Assembly: GCF_024763615.1 (NCBI RefSeq)
Contig: NC_077223.1
Coordinates: forward strand, 12,214,001-12,278,000
DNA: 64,000 bases
Direction of reading: 5' to 3'
DNA from: Phlebotomus papatasi
Lineage: Eukaryota; Arthropoda; Insecta; Diptera; Psychodidae
This document shows positions 36,114 to 47,266 of the stretch, in pieces. Each line of letters begins with the position of its first letter. Within the stretch, counting starts at the first letter, position 1. Below the pieces are notes generated by a model that was not told the origin of the DNA, did no database searches, and worked only from the letters and a program-made list of their open reading frames with translations. Both the position numbers and the translations under genes were made by a program.

Positions 36114-36339
36114 TACTTTGTATATTTTATTTAAAAAATTTGAAAAAACTAAAAATGTGAATTTTAGAAGCAAAAAGAGTTTCAAAATTTTTTTTATATT
36201 TTCTCACCTAGCTTCTAAACTAAAAGAGATAATAAAGAATGGATGGTTTTTCGACTTTATTGGATCATAATTATCCTAGAAAACATTGTTTTAAAACTTT
36301 TTTTTCGCGTATTAAAGAAAACACCGTTAGAGGGTTAAT
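36114..36339. repeat. Direct duplication, unit 1 (partner 38562-38785)
   Basis: From TACTTTGTATATTTTATTT to ACACCGTTAGAGGGTTAAT the two units match with only a few single-base and homopolymer-length differences. There is no open frame and no inverted ends. The units are about 2.4 kb apart in the same orientation. Confidence 0.8.
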
Positions 36340-38226
36340 CAAGGGGGAGATATTAGGATCGGAAGTGATGTACAGCTCGAAATGAAGTGCTTGGAAGCCT
36401 TTGGAAGTGGGAGTGCTCGAAAATAAAGTCTTTTTGGTCGAAAAAGTTTGTTGAGATTTACCAAGTTCGGTTATGATAATAAAATAGAGTAAATAATGCT
36501 AAAATTTATTATAACTTAATTTTGTGTTGTAATTTCTCCGAAGAAATATTCAGTTGTCGGTTATAAATTTATTTACAATATTCATTATTTTATGAAAAAT
36601 CTATTTTTTTCGTTACAATTTAATTTTAATTAATTCTTACACGAGTTTCAAATTAATATAGTTGCTCGTAAATAATGATTTAGCTATTGCAGTTGACTTT
36701 GAATCAATTAACAAAAAAACCCCAAAACGGGAAAAATATGTCAGCAAAATTTTTAAAATTCAAGTGTCTCACGGATTTTTTTATGTCACCCGGAAAAAAG
36801 TTCACGGATAAGTGAGAGTCTACTGTATATTGTCTCTAATGCCAAGTATCCTTCAAATAAGTCGATATTACTTGAAGGACTTTTACAAGATACGTAAAGA
36901 ACGAAAAAGTGCCTTTGTAATATTTAATGTTAGACGAATTTTGGAAAGGCCAAAATGATGGACTTCTACAAAACAGAATTTTGAGGGTGTATTTAGATTT
37001 ATATCGTGTTTAAATTATGTGTTTTGATATAGGGATTTATTCTTGAAAAGATTGACTTTATTTTAAATGGTTTTTAACATGGTTGGCAATATTGTAAGTA
37101 TTCGAGTGGAAAAAAAATTATAGATAACAATTGAAGAGATAATTGATTTTGGAAAACAAAATTGAACTTTAGAAAAGCTTGGATGTGTTAAAAAACTCGA
37201 TACATGGGTGCTACATTTTTTCACTGAAAAGAATAAGGGGAGCTGTAGGAACGGTATCAACTGTTTTACGGGATATTATGGTACTTTTTAGTGGTAATCC
37301 TTAAACAACGACCCCCCTATCCAATTCCAGAGTACAGTATTTGTCAGATACCGCGCCGTGGTTAAACGGGTATGATGGGGTTAACGGCAATGAACTTAAA
37401 AGCATCTCACTGATCTAACCGCTATCCTGTCGGATGATCTATTTTTCAGAGTAACATTTTCAAATGTGACAAGAAACTTTTAGCCGATAAAAAAATTCTT
37501 TTGGAAAATAAATATTCTTGATACGATATTAAATTAATTTTTTTTTAAATGTATAAATAATATTTTTGGATTACAGGCAACTCATTTGTAAATAGAAAAA
37601 AATTAATGATTTTTACTATCTGGGGTGACATTTATAGCTTCTTTTCGATAGTATCGACTGTCGATTCTAAAAAGTTTAAACGGTAACTTACTTTTTCTAG
37701 CTAATGCAAATATTTACAAACAGTCGCTTTCCATTAAGAATGTCACAATAAATGGCCTGAGAATGCGATAAAAGTCTTCATTAATTTAATTTAACAGATA
37801 CAGATTTATCGATACTATCGATTCGATAGTACCGAAAAATTAATCATTCCACCCCTAATTTCTCGAATATAACTTAGTCAAGAAATGTTTGGCCGACACT
37901 GTAATTCTGAAGTGCTAAATTAATTATTGCACTCGTACTTTTGGTCTCTTTCAGACTTTTCAACGCACTTTCAATAAATTAGAAAAGATAATACTTTTTT
38001 TAGAGACTCTCTTTTTCAAAAGTAGCTTCACAGGTCTCTTAGAAAATCAATAGAAAGAATTCTTTTGGTACACCTTCGTAAAATACAGATAATAATAAAA
38101 TATTGTTAATATGCAAGAATATCTGTATCCAGAAATTAAAAATATAAGCAAAATATAATATAATATGCGTAAAAATAAATTTCTTGTAATCTTTTTAAGT
38201 TTCCTTAATTAGATTTTTCATAATAA
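36340..38226. other. Intergenic DNA between the duplicated units
   Basis: AT-rich, no gene. A pogo-like terminus GTGAGAGTCTACTG lies at 36812-36825 next to GTCACCCGG (36785), with no partner end found. Confidence 0.35.
37622..37855. mobile_element. GGGGTGACATTTAT element
   Basis: GGGGTGACATTTAT at the left and AATCATTCCACCCC at the right, with internal CGATAGTATCGACTGTCGA and TCGATACTATCGATTCGATAG palindromes. It shares ends and palindrome with 24195-25258 and looks like a short deletion derivative of that family. Confidence 0.6.
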
Positions 38227-38228
38227 TA

Positions 38229-38561
38229 CAGTAGAGTCTCGCTATAGGCCATCGCTCTATAGTCTACAATTTATCGACCGTTGATTTCAAAACACTGATT
38301 TTAAGTTAGGTTATGTTTTTTAGTATGCGAAATTCATAAATATTTTAATATTTTTGGCAAACTTTATTAAGTAGTTGTGATAATTGTGATCCACAATGAA
38401 GAGAGCAAGGACAAGTACCACAATCGCAAAGAAAGTGGAAGCCGTCGAGCAATTTCAAGACTAAAAATCGTTGATAATTTTAAAAAATTATATGGGCTAT
38501 GTATAGTGCGACCCAAGTGTCAAATTTGAAACCAAATATGGACTATAGCGAGACTCTACTG
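38229..38561. mobile_element. Pogo-like MITE with a transposase N-terminal remnant
   Basis: 333 bp, CAGTAGAGTCTCGCTATAG ... TATAGCGAGACTCTACTG, flanked by TA on both sides. At 38396-38464 on the plus strand an ATG opens a 22-codon frame reading MKRARTSTTIAKKVEAVEQ and then stops. This resembles the start of the CENP-B/pogo-type helix-turn-helix of Tigger/pogo transposases. The intronic copy at 14191-14462 preserves the same start with a few changes. So this is an internal-deletion derivative of an autonomous pogo-like element. Confidence 0.75.
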
Positions 38562-38785
38562 TACTTTGTATATTTTATTTAAAAAAATTGAAAAAACTAA
38601 AAATGTGAATTTTAGAAGCAAAAAGAGTTTCAAAAATTTTTTATATTTTCTCACCTAGCGTCTAAACTAAAAGAGATAATGAAGAATGGATGGTTTTTTC
38701 GACTTTATTGGATCATAATTATCCTAGAAAACTGTTTTAAAACTTTTTTTCGCGTATTAAAGAAAACACCGTTAGAGGGTTAATT
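38562..38785. repeat. Direct duplication, unit 2 (partner 36114-36339)
   Basis: It begins exactly at the TA on the right side of the pogo-like MITE and ends 128 bp before the ZAD gene stop codon. See the unit 1 entry for the match. Confidence 0.8.
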
Positions 38786-38887
38786 CATTCCAAAAACATC
38801 AAAAACATTGCTTAAGTTTAGTTTAGTTTCCAAATCGAATTCTTGAATTCCAAAAATAATTACTAGCTTTCGTGCTAAAATGTGGGA

Positions 38888-38893
38888 TTTATT
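38888..38893 (-). terminator. Polyadenylation signal of the ZAD zinc-finger gene
   Basis: AATAAA on the minus strand, about 20 bp past the stop codon. Confidence 0.5.
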
Positions 38894-38913
38894 GTTAGAT
38901 GATCTTGATACTT

Positions 38914-40364
38914 TTACATTGATTGTTCCCATACCGCTTCATCTTTTAGCTCCTGCTGTGTATTCGTCTCTACTCCCACTGGCACCAGAGTCACCTTGAC
39001 AGTCTCCGGATGGAACTTCTCTACGCGTCTAATATGGGATGTTATGATAATCCCATGGGCCTGTCGCTTATGCTGCGTCAAATGGTATCCTTGTATAAAG
39101 CTGGAACTACACTGGTCACATTTGAATCTCTCCCCAGTGTGACGCCGGATATGGGCCTTTAGGTCATTTCCTTGGGCGAATTTCTTCTCACAATGGGGAC
39201 AGTGATAAGGGCGTTCACCGGTGTGTACGCGCATGTGGACCAAGAGATTATAGGCTCTATGGAAGGATTTACCACAAGTAGTGCAGAGGTGACTTTTTTC
39301 ACCGGTGTGATAGCGTTCATGTACTGTGAGATCTGTAGCTCTAGGGAATCCTTTTCCACAGTACCGACAGGTGTACGGCTTCTCGCCCTTGTGACGTCTT
39401 AGGTGTATCACTAGATAGTCATTACGAACAAATCTAATTCCACATTGAGAGCAAAGATAAGGTCTCTCATTTACATGTAGCTGGTTCATGTGGTCATTGA
39501 GTTCCTTACGTGATGGAAAAGTTTCCTTGCAGAATTTACAAGGACGCTGACCATCATCAGATTTTACTGCCACCCGACGTACTCTAACTTTCTTTCCCGA
39601 TTTAGTTTCTTTAGCTGCAACATTGTGGCTTTTTTCGTGGCGACTCAAAAGCTTTTGCTTAGTAAATGTCCTCCCACATTCTGTACATTGGAAATTTTTC
39701 TGAACTTTCACACTATTAGATTTCTCAGGATCTGTGAAAATATTTTTCCGGGGTCTACCTCTTCTCTTAGTAACTTGTACATTCTCCACTACGTATTTTG
39801 CTTTATTTCGAAGAGTTTCTGCATTGTCTGAAACAGACGGAACTTCTTCGTTTTTTATATTTTCCTCCGCACCTTGTGTATTCTGCACAATAGACTCTAC
39901 TTTCGTCCCAAGAGCTTCTATATTTTCTGACATGCACAGAACCTCTTCCTTTAGACACTCTTCAGAAATCTCTTCCTTCATACTCTCCTCAGAAACCTCT
40001 TCATCATCTGATTTCTCGTCTTTGGGTATTATACTATCTTCCTCAATTTCGATATTCTCTAATTGAGTAAGGAGTTCCCAGAACTTCTCATTCGATTGCT
40101 CACAGATTGTCCGGAAGCGATAGGCTACATGCAGATCCGCCTGACACTGATCACATATGCCATTGGGCAGTTTATCATGTGCCACAATCTACTCTACAAT
40201 ACAGTTCAGTGTAATCACAAGGTCCATAGGAATGCATTTAAATCTGATAAAATTACCTCAATCGTGGTGCAGAATTGTATCATGCCTATCAGTGTATCAT
40301 CAAATCTGGTGATCTTCTCATCCTCCCGCATACACACCCGGCAAACAGCATCACTTATCTCCAT
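38914..40364 (-). CDS. ZAD plus C2H2 zinc-finger transcription factor, 460 aa
   Basis: Two coding exons: 40364-40257 (36 codons from MEISDAVCRVCMRED) and 40188-38914, joined in phase 0 across a 68-bp intron (donor GTAATT, acceptor GTAGAGTAG). The ZAD domain needs both exons: Cys8 and Cys11 lie in exon 1, Cys48 and Cys51 (LPNGICDQC) in exon 2. After an acidic linker there is an AT-hook-like RRGRPRK (about 178-184), then seven C2H2 fingers (about 204-414) with TGEKP-type linkers between the later ones. ZAD domains mediate homodimerisation; family members are nuclear DNA-binding proteins, very numerous in insects and fast-evolving, so I cannot name the ortholog. The second exon alone would appear to start at a GTG, which is really Val38. 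Confidence 0.92.
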
Positions 40365-42779
40365 CGCTACTTTACTGGACAGTTTTTACTGCAAGATCAC
40401 AGGAAGAAAATGTGAAAACACGAAAAAGTAAAATGTTTTTTTTAGAAAGAAAATTATAACCTCTATTTCTGGTCAGACAGGTTTTTGACACATAAACCAC
40501 CCATCAAAAATAATGCGAGTGGAAACCGCGAGAGCGCGTTAGTTGCTCTTGACATTTCCCGGCCGACTATTCGTACTGACTTCACAGATCATACTGAGTA
40601 TATACACTGTATTCAGATGAGAAAAATACTAGTTTCCTCATATACTATGTACTTAACTGAAAGTTATACAATTTTAAATTTATACTCAATTAATACGTGG
40701 TAATTATACACAGAAAATACTGTGTTGCAAAAACAGACATTAATTTATCGGGGTACAGCTCTACTACTACATAGACATGCTCTATCGGTGCGCCCGCCGT
40801 CAGTGTTTGACAAAGTGACAAAATCGCGTCGCGACGTGTTTGACGTTGAAGTGCGTTCTTCAGTGGAAAACGGTAAATTTTCTTCAATTTTATTAATTAT
40901 TTCCTTATATTTAATCAGAAGAGACTCCTTCAAGACCATGTCGACATAAATCAATCGAAAGATAGGTGTGCGCGGACGTTTTTGCGAAGGAATTTTAGGA
41001 AAAGAAAATTGCGTCATATTTGTAGTGAAAAAGGGCTCAAACTTCTTGGGTTACATTCCGGAAACCATACACATTCATAGCTGAATGTTCGGCTAAGCAT
41101 ATTGGTGAGGAATCAATCCGGGAAGAGCATTTATGTTATTCTTGGTGCAGAAATTTACAGATTATTCCAAGAAGCAAGCGTCTCGGCCGTGAACATTAAA
41201 GTTAGCAATTTCGTTAATATATTTTTTTAAACTGAATTAAATATTGAGACAAAAATTAAAAAAAAATGATTTTGAAAAACATAATATTTTTAATAGAGTA
41301 ACTAAACTTCCCAATATTCATTTATTGGCTAAGATAGATATTTTAAGCAACAAATAATTCTAAACGTGCATATCAATATTTATCACCATAATTTATTTAT
41401 CAAGAATATCAATTCATTCAGTTATCAAGAATATAAATTACTACAATTTCAAATATATTGATATATTGTGGATTGGATCAATCTCTACTTTTAAAATATT
41501 TATATTTCTTTGTTTGCAAAGGAGAGACCATTTTGAATAACTTTGGGACGACGTTAAAACTGAAATATCTCCCGTGAAAAATAAATTAAATCAGAGCAAA
41601 GTTCAAAGAAAAAAAAGCAGATTCGTCAAGAACCCAACGAAACAATGAAGAATGAAGAAAATGCATAAACAAATTCAGAATCAGCTGAGTTCTTTCACGA
41701 AGTATCCGAGTCGTCAAAATCATGTGATACATCGGATACATCCGTATCAGAGCCAGACGAGCCAGGCGATCTACAGAAGCCACACGATTAAAATGTAAGA
41801 TAATTCATAAAACTTCCTTTTTAAAAAAGTTTAGAAAGAACGAATATTTTTATTTTATTATTTTTTTTTGAATATTAATTATGAAGTAAATTATCATTTA
41901 AATTAAATACTAAAAAACAATAACATGAGTTCTTTTATATATATTCCAACAAGGAAAAAATAAAAAAATGTATTTCTGATAAAAAAAAAGAACATTATAA
42001 TAGATGAGAGATTTTTATATAACATTTTGATACTATACAAATGTGAATTTTCGAACAAATAATAAAAAAAAGTGTTCCTATGTGTATATTAACATTGTAG
42101 TCAATCTCCTTTTACTAATTAATTTAAAAAAAAAAATAATTTAATTTTTTTTTCATGATCGCTCTCCAAAGAATCTTTGTTAAAAAAATTGTAAAATTGT
42201 AAAAGTTTAATTAAATTGTAAATTTAATTGTAAAAGTAAAAAAAAATGTCAAAGCACAGTGACCTGCAAGTGATATTTTTAATTGTATTATTGTTATCAA
42301 GAAAGGCTAACAGAACAGTGAGTTGCAAGAAGTTCAAAAATGGATTAATCAGATCTCTTGCAGCTCTGAAACATCCTAACCACATTGTATTTTAAAACTA
42401 AAAGTATTTGAATAGAAAATAAATATTTAAAAAATATATATAAATATTGTTTTAATTAGTACAACTACTCAAGAAATACTTTATTTTAGATACTAGGTAT
42501 CTATTCGATAAAAATACTTTAAAAATACTTAATATAAATACTTGAAAAATACTTAGAAATTTATGAAAAAAAGGAAGAGGAAAACCAAGTAAATACTCAG
42601 TATAAATGTGGACTCACGCACACTAATGATGAGTATTTCCCGGCCGGCTATCTACTATGTACAAACTCAGTATATATTGAGTATAATACTTAGTACGAAA
42701 CTAGTATACCCATATAAAATTAGCCCATCAACTCGAGTTGATGGGCAATAAAAAATACATACTTCCCGCCATTTTTAAA
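40365..42779. other. Intergenic; contains decayed coding-like segments
   Basis: No intact gene. About 40730-41220 has GC-rich patches and open stretches on both strands (90 codons at 40745-41017 on the minus strand) with no recognised domain. About 41530-41791 looks like the decayed tail of an acidic protein and is listed separately. The remainder is AT-rich. Confidence 0.35.
41530..41791 (+). pseudogene. Decayed coding-like segment of unknown origin
   Basis: One frame reads DDVKTEISPVKNKLNQSKV and continues with basic residues to a TGA near 41657. Shifting frame there gives TMKNEENA, a TAA, then an acidic Ser-rich stretch ending SEPDEPGDLQKPHD and a stop. The composition (charged, few hydrophobic runs) looks like the C-terminal tail of a nuclear protein rather than translated AT-rich noise. 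One frameshift and one internal stop break it. I do not recognise the parent, and chance cannot be excluded. Confidence 0.35.
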
Positions 42780-42816
42780 CACTGGAAAGCTGAAGGATTT
42801 GATGGAATTTCTCGGT

Positions 42817-42822
42817 TTTATT
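42817..42822 (-). terminator. Polyadenylation signal of the HMCES gene
   Basis: AATAAA on the minus strand, about 58 bp past the stop codon. Confidence 0.5.
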
Positions 42823-42879
42823 GATAAAATATAGATAAAAAATACCCGTGTAATATTTCTGGCTTAGATATCTGTGGGA

Positions 42880-43939
42880 TTAGTCAGAAGTCGGTGGTTC
42901 TTCTTCTTTTATCTCCAATTTCGGCTTTTTCTCACTTCCCGGATCGCTTTCTTCGTCCTTGGAAGGCTTGGAATTTTGAGGTTTTCCCAGCCAAGCCTGC
43001 ATCATTTTGCTCTTGATAGGGCTACTGCCTCTTTTTTCTCCTTTGATGGGCTTGTTGCATTGATCAGATTTGTTCCGGGAGTTATTAACGATCTTGGACA
43101 CTTGATGCCAAGTGATTTTTTCCGTTGGCTTAAGCAGTTTGAGGGCATCTTCTGGCTTTACTCTCTTGAAGTCCAGCCAATCGGCAACTTTTTCTTCTGT
43201 GTCCAGAATTGCTGGCATCCGATCGTGCATCCATGAGAGCTTCTTGTTAGACTGGAAAGTGATGATGGTGTAGCTGTAGAGAGTATCTCCGCTCTCACTT
43301 GTCCAGACATCGTAGATTCCCGCCATTTTCAGAAGATCAACATCTTCTGGCTCCCAAGTGGCTTTGTCCTCGATCTTAATGCCCTCGGCTTGAGGGCTGT
43401 AAATGAAGAAGACATCCCTCTCGGAGGATTTGGCCTTCTTGGTTGTCTGCCACTCGTAGAATCCCTCGCAGACGATCACGCAGCGCTGACCATTCATGAA
43501 GGAGCGTTTGTAGAGCCGGGAATTCATAAGATTCTCCAGGCGACAATTATTCGTGGTCAATCCGTGAGTGTTGTACTGTCCCTTATGCCAGAATGGGACA
43601 ATTCCCCACATCATTGGCACGAGAACTCTCTTCTCTCCGGAAGCCTTTCCCTCTTCTTCATCCTCGAAATGCGCCTCAGAAATCAAGACTGGAGTGATGT
43701 CAGTGGGAGCAATGTTATAAGATGGATTGTAGGACTTCCCCAGGTTGTACTCCGATCGCCACTCAGGCTCTGCCTTCTTCCCATTGGCCCCCTTTGAGGC
43801 TTTGTACTTGCAAGCTCGACAAACATCTTCCGGAGCCAAAGTTCTGAAGCGAAAAAAACAATGTTAAATACACTAACAACCTCTACAAAGCACAAATTTG
43901 CATTGCCAAAGATACTTACAAACAAGTTCGGCCACACAT
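42880..43939 (-). CDS. HMCES: HMCES / SRAP-domain abasic-site DNA-protein crosslink protein, 327 aa
   Basis: Family members cap abasic sites in single-stranded DNA by forming a thiazolidine crosslink through Cys2, protecting replication forks. Exons: 43939-43920 (20 nt, MCGRTC plus two bases) and 43843-42880, with donor GTAAGT and acceptor TTCAG; the intron is 76 bp. The join gives MCGRTCLTLAPEDVCRAC, the expected SRAP start once Met is removed to expose Cys2. Other SRAP landmarks are SYNIAPT (about 48-54), MMWGIVPFW (about 84-92), TTNNCR (about 103-108), CEGFYEW (about 132-138, containing the candidate catalytic Glu) and WMHDRMPAIL (His at about 213). The C-terminal third is charged and disordered, as in animal HMCES. 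Exon 2 alone appears to start at a TTG and would lack the catalytic Cys. Confidence 0.95.
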
Positions 43940-44151
43940 TGCAAAATTTTTACAGTTTTTCACAAAGAAAACGACAAATTTTCACTTTCAAAACAAATTT
44001 TGGTTTTCTAGCAACGCCATTTATGTTTTCTTACGAAATATTTCCAATATTCCAGTGGAAAGTGGCAGATCCCGGCTGACCATCAGGTGTTAACTCTTTC
44101 TCGACCACAACATATCCAGCGAACAAATTTCAGTAAAAACTCACTTTATTG
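43940..44151. other. Upstream region of HMCES
   Basis: Short AT-rich region with no clear promoter motif. Confidence 0.3.
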
Positions 44152-45316
44152 TAGGGGAAACTGGGGTACCACCAAACACTTTTGAAAGATGCGATTTTGA
44201 CTGAATTTCCTAAGAAAACTGTGAATTTTAGAAAAATGTTGCTTACCCCATGTTATAGGCTTAGGTATAGGCTGCATATTAATGTATACAAGGATGATGT
44301 GAAGCACTTCAATTTTCCGTAAAAAGAAAAATTGTATCACCATGCATTTTTCGCTTTTTTCCAATCACCCGGAGTACCAATAAACACTTTCTGGGGCACC
44401 AAAAATCATCTGTTTTTCTCACCCATTGAAGTTATTTTGGACATTCACCACAACTCTTAATTTTAAAGAAGGTATTGAAAATGTAAATAATTCTCAAAAA
44501 AGCACTGCAAAGTTTAGAATGAGTGACTAAAATAGCAAAAAACTAAAGCACTGCACATCGAACATATTTTTCAATGGATTTTTCATCATTTTGACAATAT
44601 TAGACTTCTGAATGGAAAGCAGCGCCACTAAAATCGTGGCAAACACTATACCTAAAGTTCAAATATTGCGCGCTCTTCTGATTATTTGCAATAAAATCGA
44701 GAAATCATTCGTCAATCCTTGATTAAAATCATTTAAGTATCATTAAGAATCATTTAATGCAAAATTGGGTTCTTGAAACTATATTTCTCCTGAGTCTTGA
44801 ATGAAAATCCCATGAATGGATATAAATTTCTGAAATCGAACAAAGAGGGAGATGAAGAGTAAGAAAGATAAGAGGAAAAATTTTGCCATTCAAGCTACGC
44901 TCGCGACATCTGCAATTGTGAGAAATTTGCCGGTTTGTTGGTGCCCCAAACACTGTTTTGTGATGGATTTTATATTCTTTTTAAAAAATGTGAACATTAA
45001 TTTCTTTAGTAGATACATAAATATTATCCCAAAACATGTAGGAAAGTACTGGTGTAGTGAAATTTGATGTAACTTATTTCAGTTTTATTTTCCACGTAGA
45101 TATATAAGTGACTAAAATTATCAAAATCTCACAATTTTGCGAAAAAAGATTCTTATTTCTAAACTACTTGAATTATGTGGATCATTCTCTCTCTGGACAA
45201 GCATCCCTATAGTATCTATGATTTCGTGTAAATCTCGTTCTCTGAAATCTTATACCTATTTAAAAAATCGCAGTGTTTGGTGGTACCCCTGTTTGATGGT
45301 GCCCCAGTTTCCCCTA
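44152..45316. mobile_element. TIR element with TAGGGGAAACTGGGG ends
   Basis: Left TAGGGGAAACTGGGGTACCA then CCAAACACT; right AGTGTTTGGTGG ... GCCCCAGTTTCCCCTA, an inverted match with a small insertion. A TA is part of each terminus. 1.17 kb, no transposase. GGTGCCCC occurs again internally near 44940. The ends resemble those at 28643 and 59370. Confidence 0.8.
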
Positions 45317-46273
45317 TATCACGGGCTTTCTAAGAGTTTTTTTGCTTGAAGTTATTAATTTGGCTAAAGCCATGGCAAGCTGGATTGTTTTGATGAACAC
45401 TGTACTCCTGGTGTTCAAGGAATCTTCCTGGTAATCCCTTTGAACAGTCTCTGTCACAATATTTTGAGTGGAGTTTTGGCAAAAATAAAGTTATCCACAT
45501 ACTTATTCATACACAATACAATTGCACAATGTGAGACGCTTGCAGAATACTCTAAAATATTGCAAAATATGTTATAAATCATCAGATATAAGATGAAATG
45601 TCCAGGAGCAAGATATGTTCCTTCTGGATTTCACAAAGAATAACAATGTCCCAACTGTCCCAACTGCATTGTTGGGACAAAAACACTTTCATAAACTTTT
45701 CCCTTGCCGACAATAGGGTCATATACGACCCTGGAAATTCTACGCGCTTTTCTGGAAAATTGAGAGTAGTTTATTATATCAAAATATGCATTCTACAAAC
45801 TTTGGATATTCTATTTTGTGTTTTTAAAGAACTTTTTGCTGAAAAAAATAAATGAATATAAAAAATGTAAAAAATTTTGAAAAAGTCATTTCACAAAGTT
45901 CGAAATTCGTGATTTTTGATCTCAAATATTTTCTTTTCCTGAATAACTGGAGTCTTGAGAAAATTAGCCAAGAATCTTACATACTTCTAATATGATGTCG
46001 TGCATAAACACAAAGATTTCAATTAATGTAAAATAGTCAAAAAAGCAAAAAAAAACCTTTTTTCTCCGGGCCATGACATGACGCGAAAGAGCTAACATTC
46101 TGATACAAAAGAGCTGTTATGGTTGTTAACATTGGTCAGCTGGGATTTATTTCCACTGGAATGTTGTCATCGGTAGTTTCTAACCTCAAAAATCAAAATA
46201 GCAAGTTCATCGTGAGTTTTCTGGTGCAGTTTTTCATCAATTTTCTCCTGTTTTCCCTGGAAAAGTGTGAAAA
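45317..46273. other. Intergenic to 5' UTR of proteasome beta-3
   Basis: No gene. The last 150-200 bp before 46274 probably contain the promoter and 5' UTR of the proteasome gene; no TATA box is apparent, as is common for housekeeping genes. Confidence 0.35.
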
Positions 46274-46891
46274 ATGTCGATTTTGGCGTACAACGGAGGC
46301 TGTGTGGTGGCAATGAAGGGCAAGGATTGTGTAGCAATCGCCACAGATCATCGTTTTGGTATCCAGGCACAAACCATCGACACGACTTTTGAGAAGATCT
46401 TCGAGATCAATCCGCAGATGTTCCTGGGCCTGGTGGGGCTTCAATCAGACATCCTCACCGTGCGGGATAAACTGATGTACCGGAAGAATCTCTACGAGGT
46501 CAGGGAGAATCGTGTGATGACGCCGGAGAGATTCGCAGCGATGCTGTCCAGTTTCCTCTACGAACGGCGCTTTGGGCCCTATTTCATTGAACCCGTGATT
46601 GCTGGGCTGGATCCCAAGACTGGCAAACCATTCATCGCCAACATGGATCTCATTGGCTGCCCCAATGTTCCAAATGACTTCGTGGTGGTCGGGACGTGCG
46701 CTGAGCAGCTTTACGGAATGTGCGAAACACTCTGGGAGCCAGATCTAGGCCCAAATGAACTCTTCGAAGTGATTGCCCAGTCCATGGTGAATGCATTCGA
46801 CAGGGATGCCATTTCCGGATGGGGTGCAACTGTGTACATCATCGAGAAGGACAAAATCACCACAAAGTCCATCAAAACTCGCATGGATTGA
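46274..46891 (+). CDS. PSMB3: Proteasome subunit beta type-3
   Basis: 205 aa, single exon, the usual length for the family. Beta-3 is a structural, non-catalytic subunit of the 20S core: it is synthesised without a propeptide and starts MSILAYNGGC, lacking the N-terminal catalytic Thr of beta-1, -2 and -5. Diagnostic stretches are GKDCVAIATDHRFGIQAQ (about 16-33), FGPYFIEPVIAGLDPKTGKPF (near 95-115), DLIGCP, GTCAEQLYGMCE, LWEPDLGPNELFEVI and the C-terminus EKDKITTKSIKTRMD. It acts in cytosolic and nuclear protein turnover. An AATAAA follows at 46933. The gene converges with the cuticle gene downstream, leaving about 250 bp between the two polyadenylation signals. In Drosophila the ortholog is Prosbeta3. 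Confidence 0.98.
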   Translation: MSILAYNGGCVVAMKGKDCVAIATDHRFGIQAQTIDTTFEKIFEINPQMFLGLVGLQSDILTVRDKLMYRKNLYEVRENRVMTPERFAAMLSSFLYERRFGPYFIEPVIAGLDPKTGKPFIANMDLIGCPNVPNDFVVVGTCAEQLYGMCETLWEPDLGPNELFEVIAQSMVNAFDRDAISGWGATVYIIEKDKITTKSIKTRMD

Positions 46892-46932
46892 GAGGATTAT
46901 ACCTTTAATTGTGACTTTTTATGTCTCTTATT

Positions 46933-46938
46933 AATAAA
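46933..46938 (+). terminator. Polyadenylation signal of proteasome beta-3
   Basis: AATAAA about 40 bp after the stop. Confidence 0.7.
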
Positions 46939-47182
46939 TTTCTTTCTACAACCCATTTTTTTCTTCTCATCCTTTTCACTTTACTCTGAAAAGAAGAATT
47001 TTGTCAGCTTCCGGACACATTCCCGGATGTTTCTTCTTCCCTTTGAAACATGAAACACAAATGAAACCTTGAAACATGAAATATGTTTCTCCAAGATTGA
47101 ATTCAAATTTAACGAAAACACTCAGAGAAAATTTTATCGAAAAATACGTGTAATAAAAAAATATTTTCAACTTAATAAATGA

Positions 47183-47188
47183 TTTATT
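47183..47188 (-). terminator. Polyadenylation signal of the first cuticle-type gene
   Basis: AATAAA on the minus strand, about 80 bp past the stop codon at 47267-47269. Confidence 0.5.
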
Positions 47189-47266
47189 GTGCAAAAATTA
47201 ACAATTGACAAGACTTTATAAACAATACTGATACAAATTTCATCTTCATCCGCAAAATACTTGAAA

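Noticed and set aside
42880..43839. Annotating the SRAP gene from the apparent start in exon 2
   Set aside because: That codon is TTG, and such a start would omit Cys2; a good upstream exon restores the MCGRT start.
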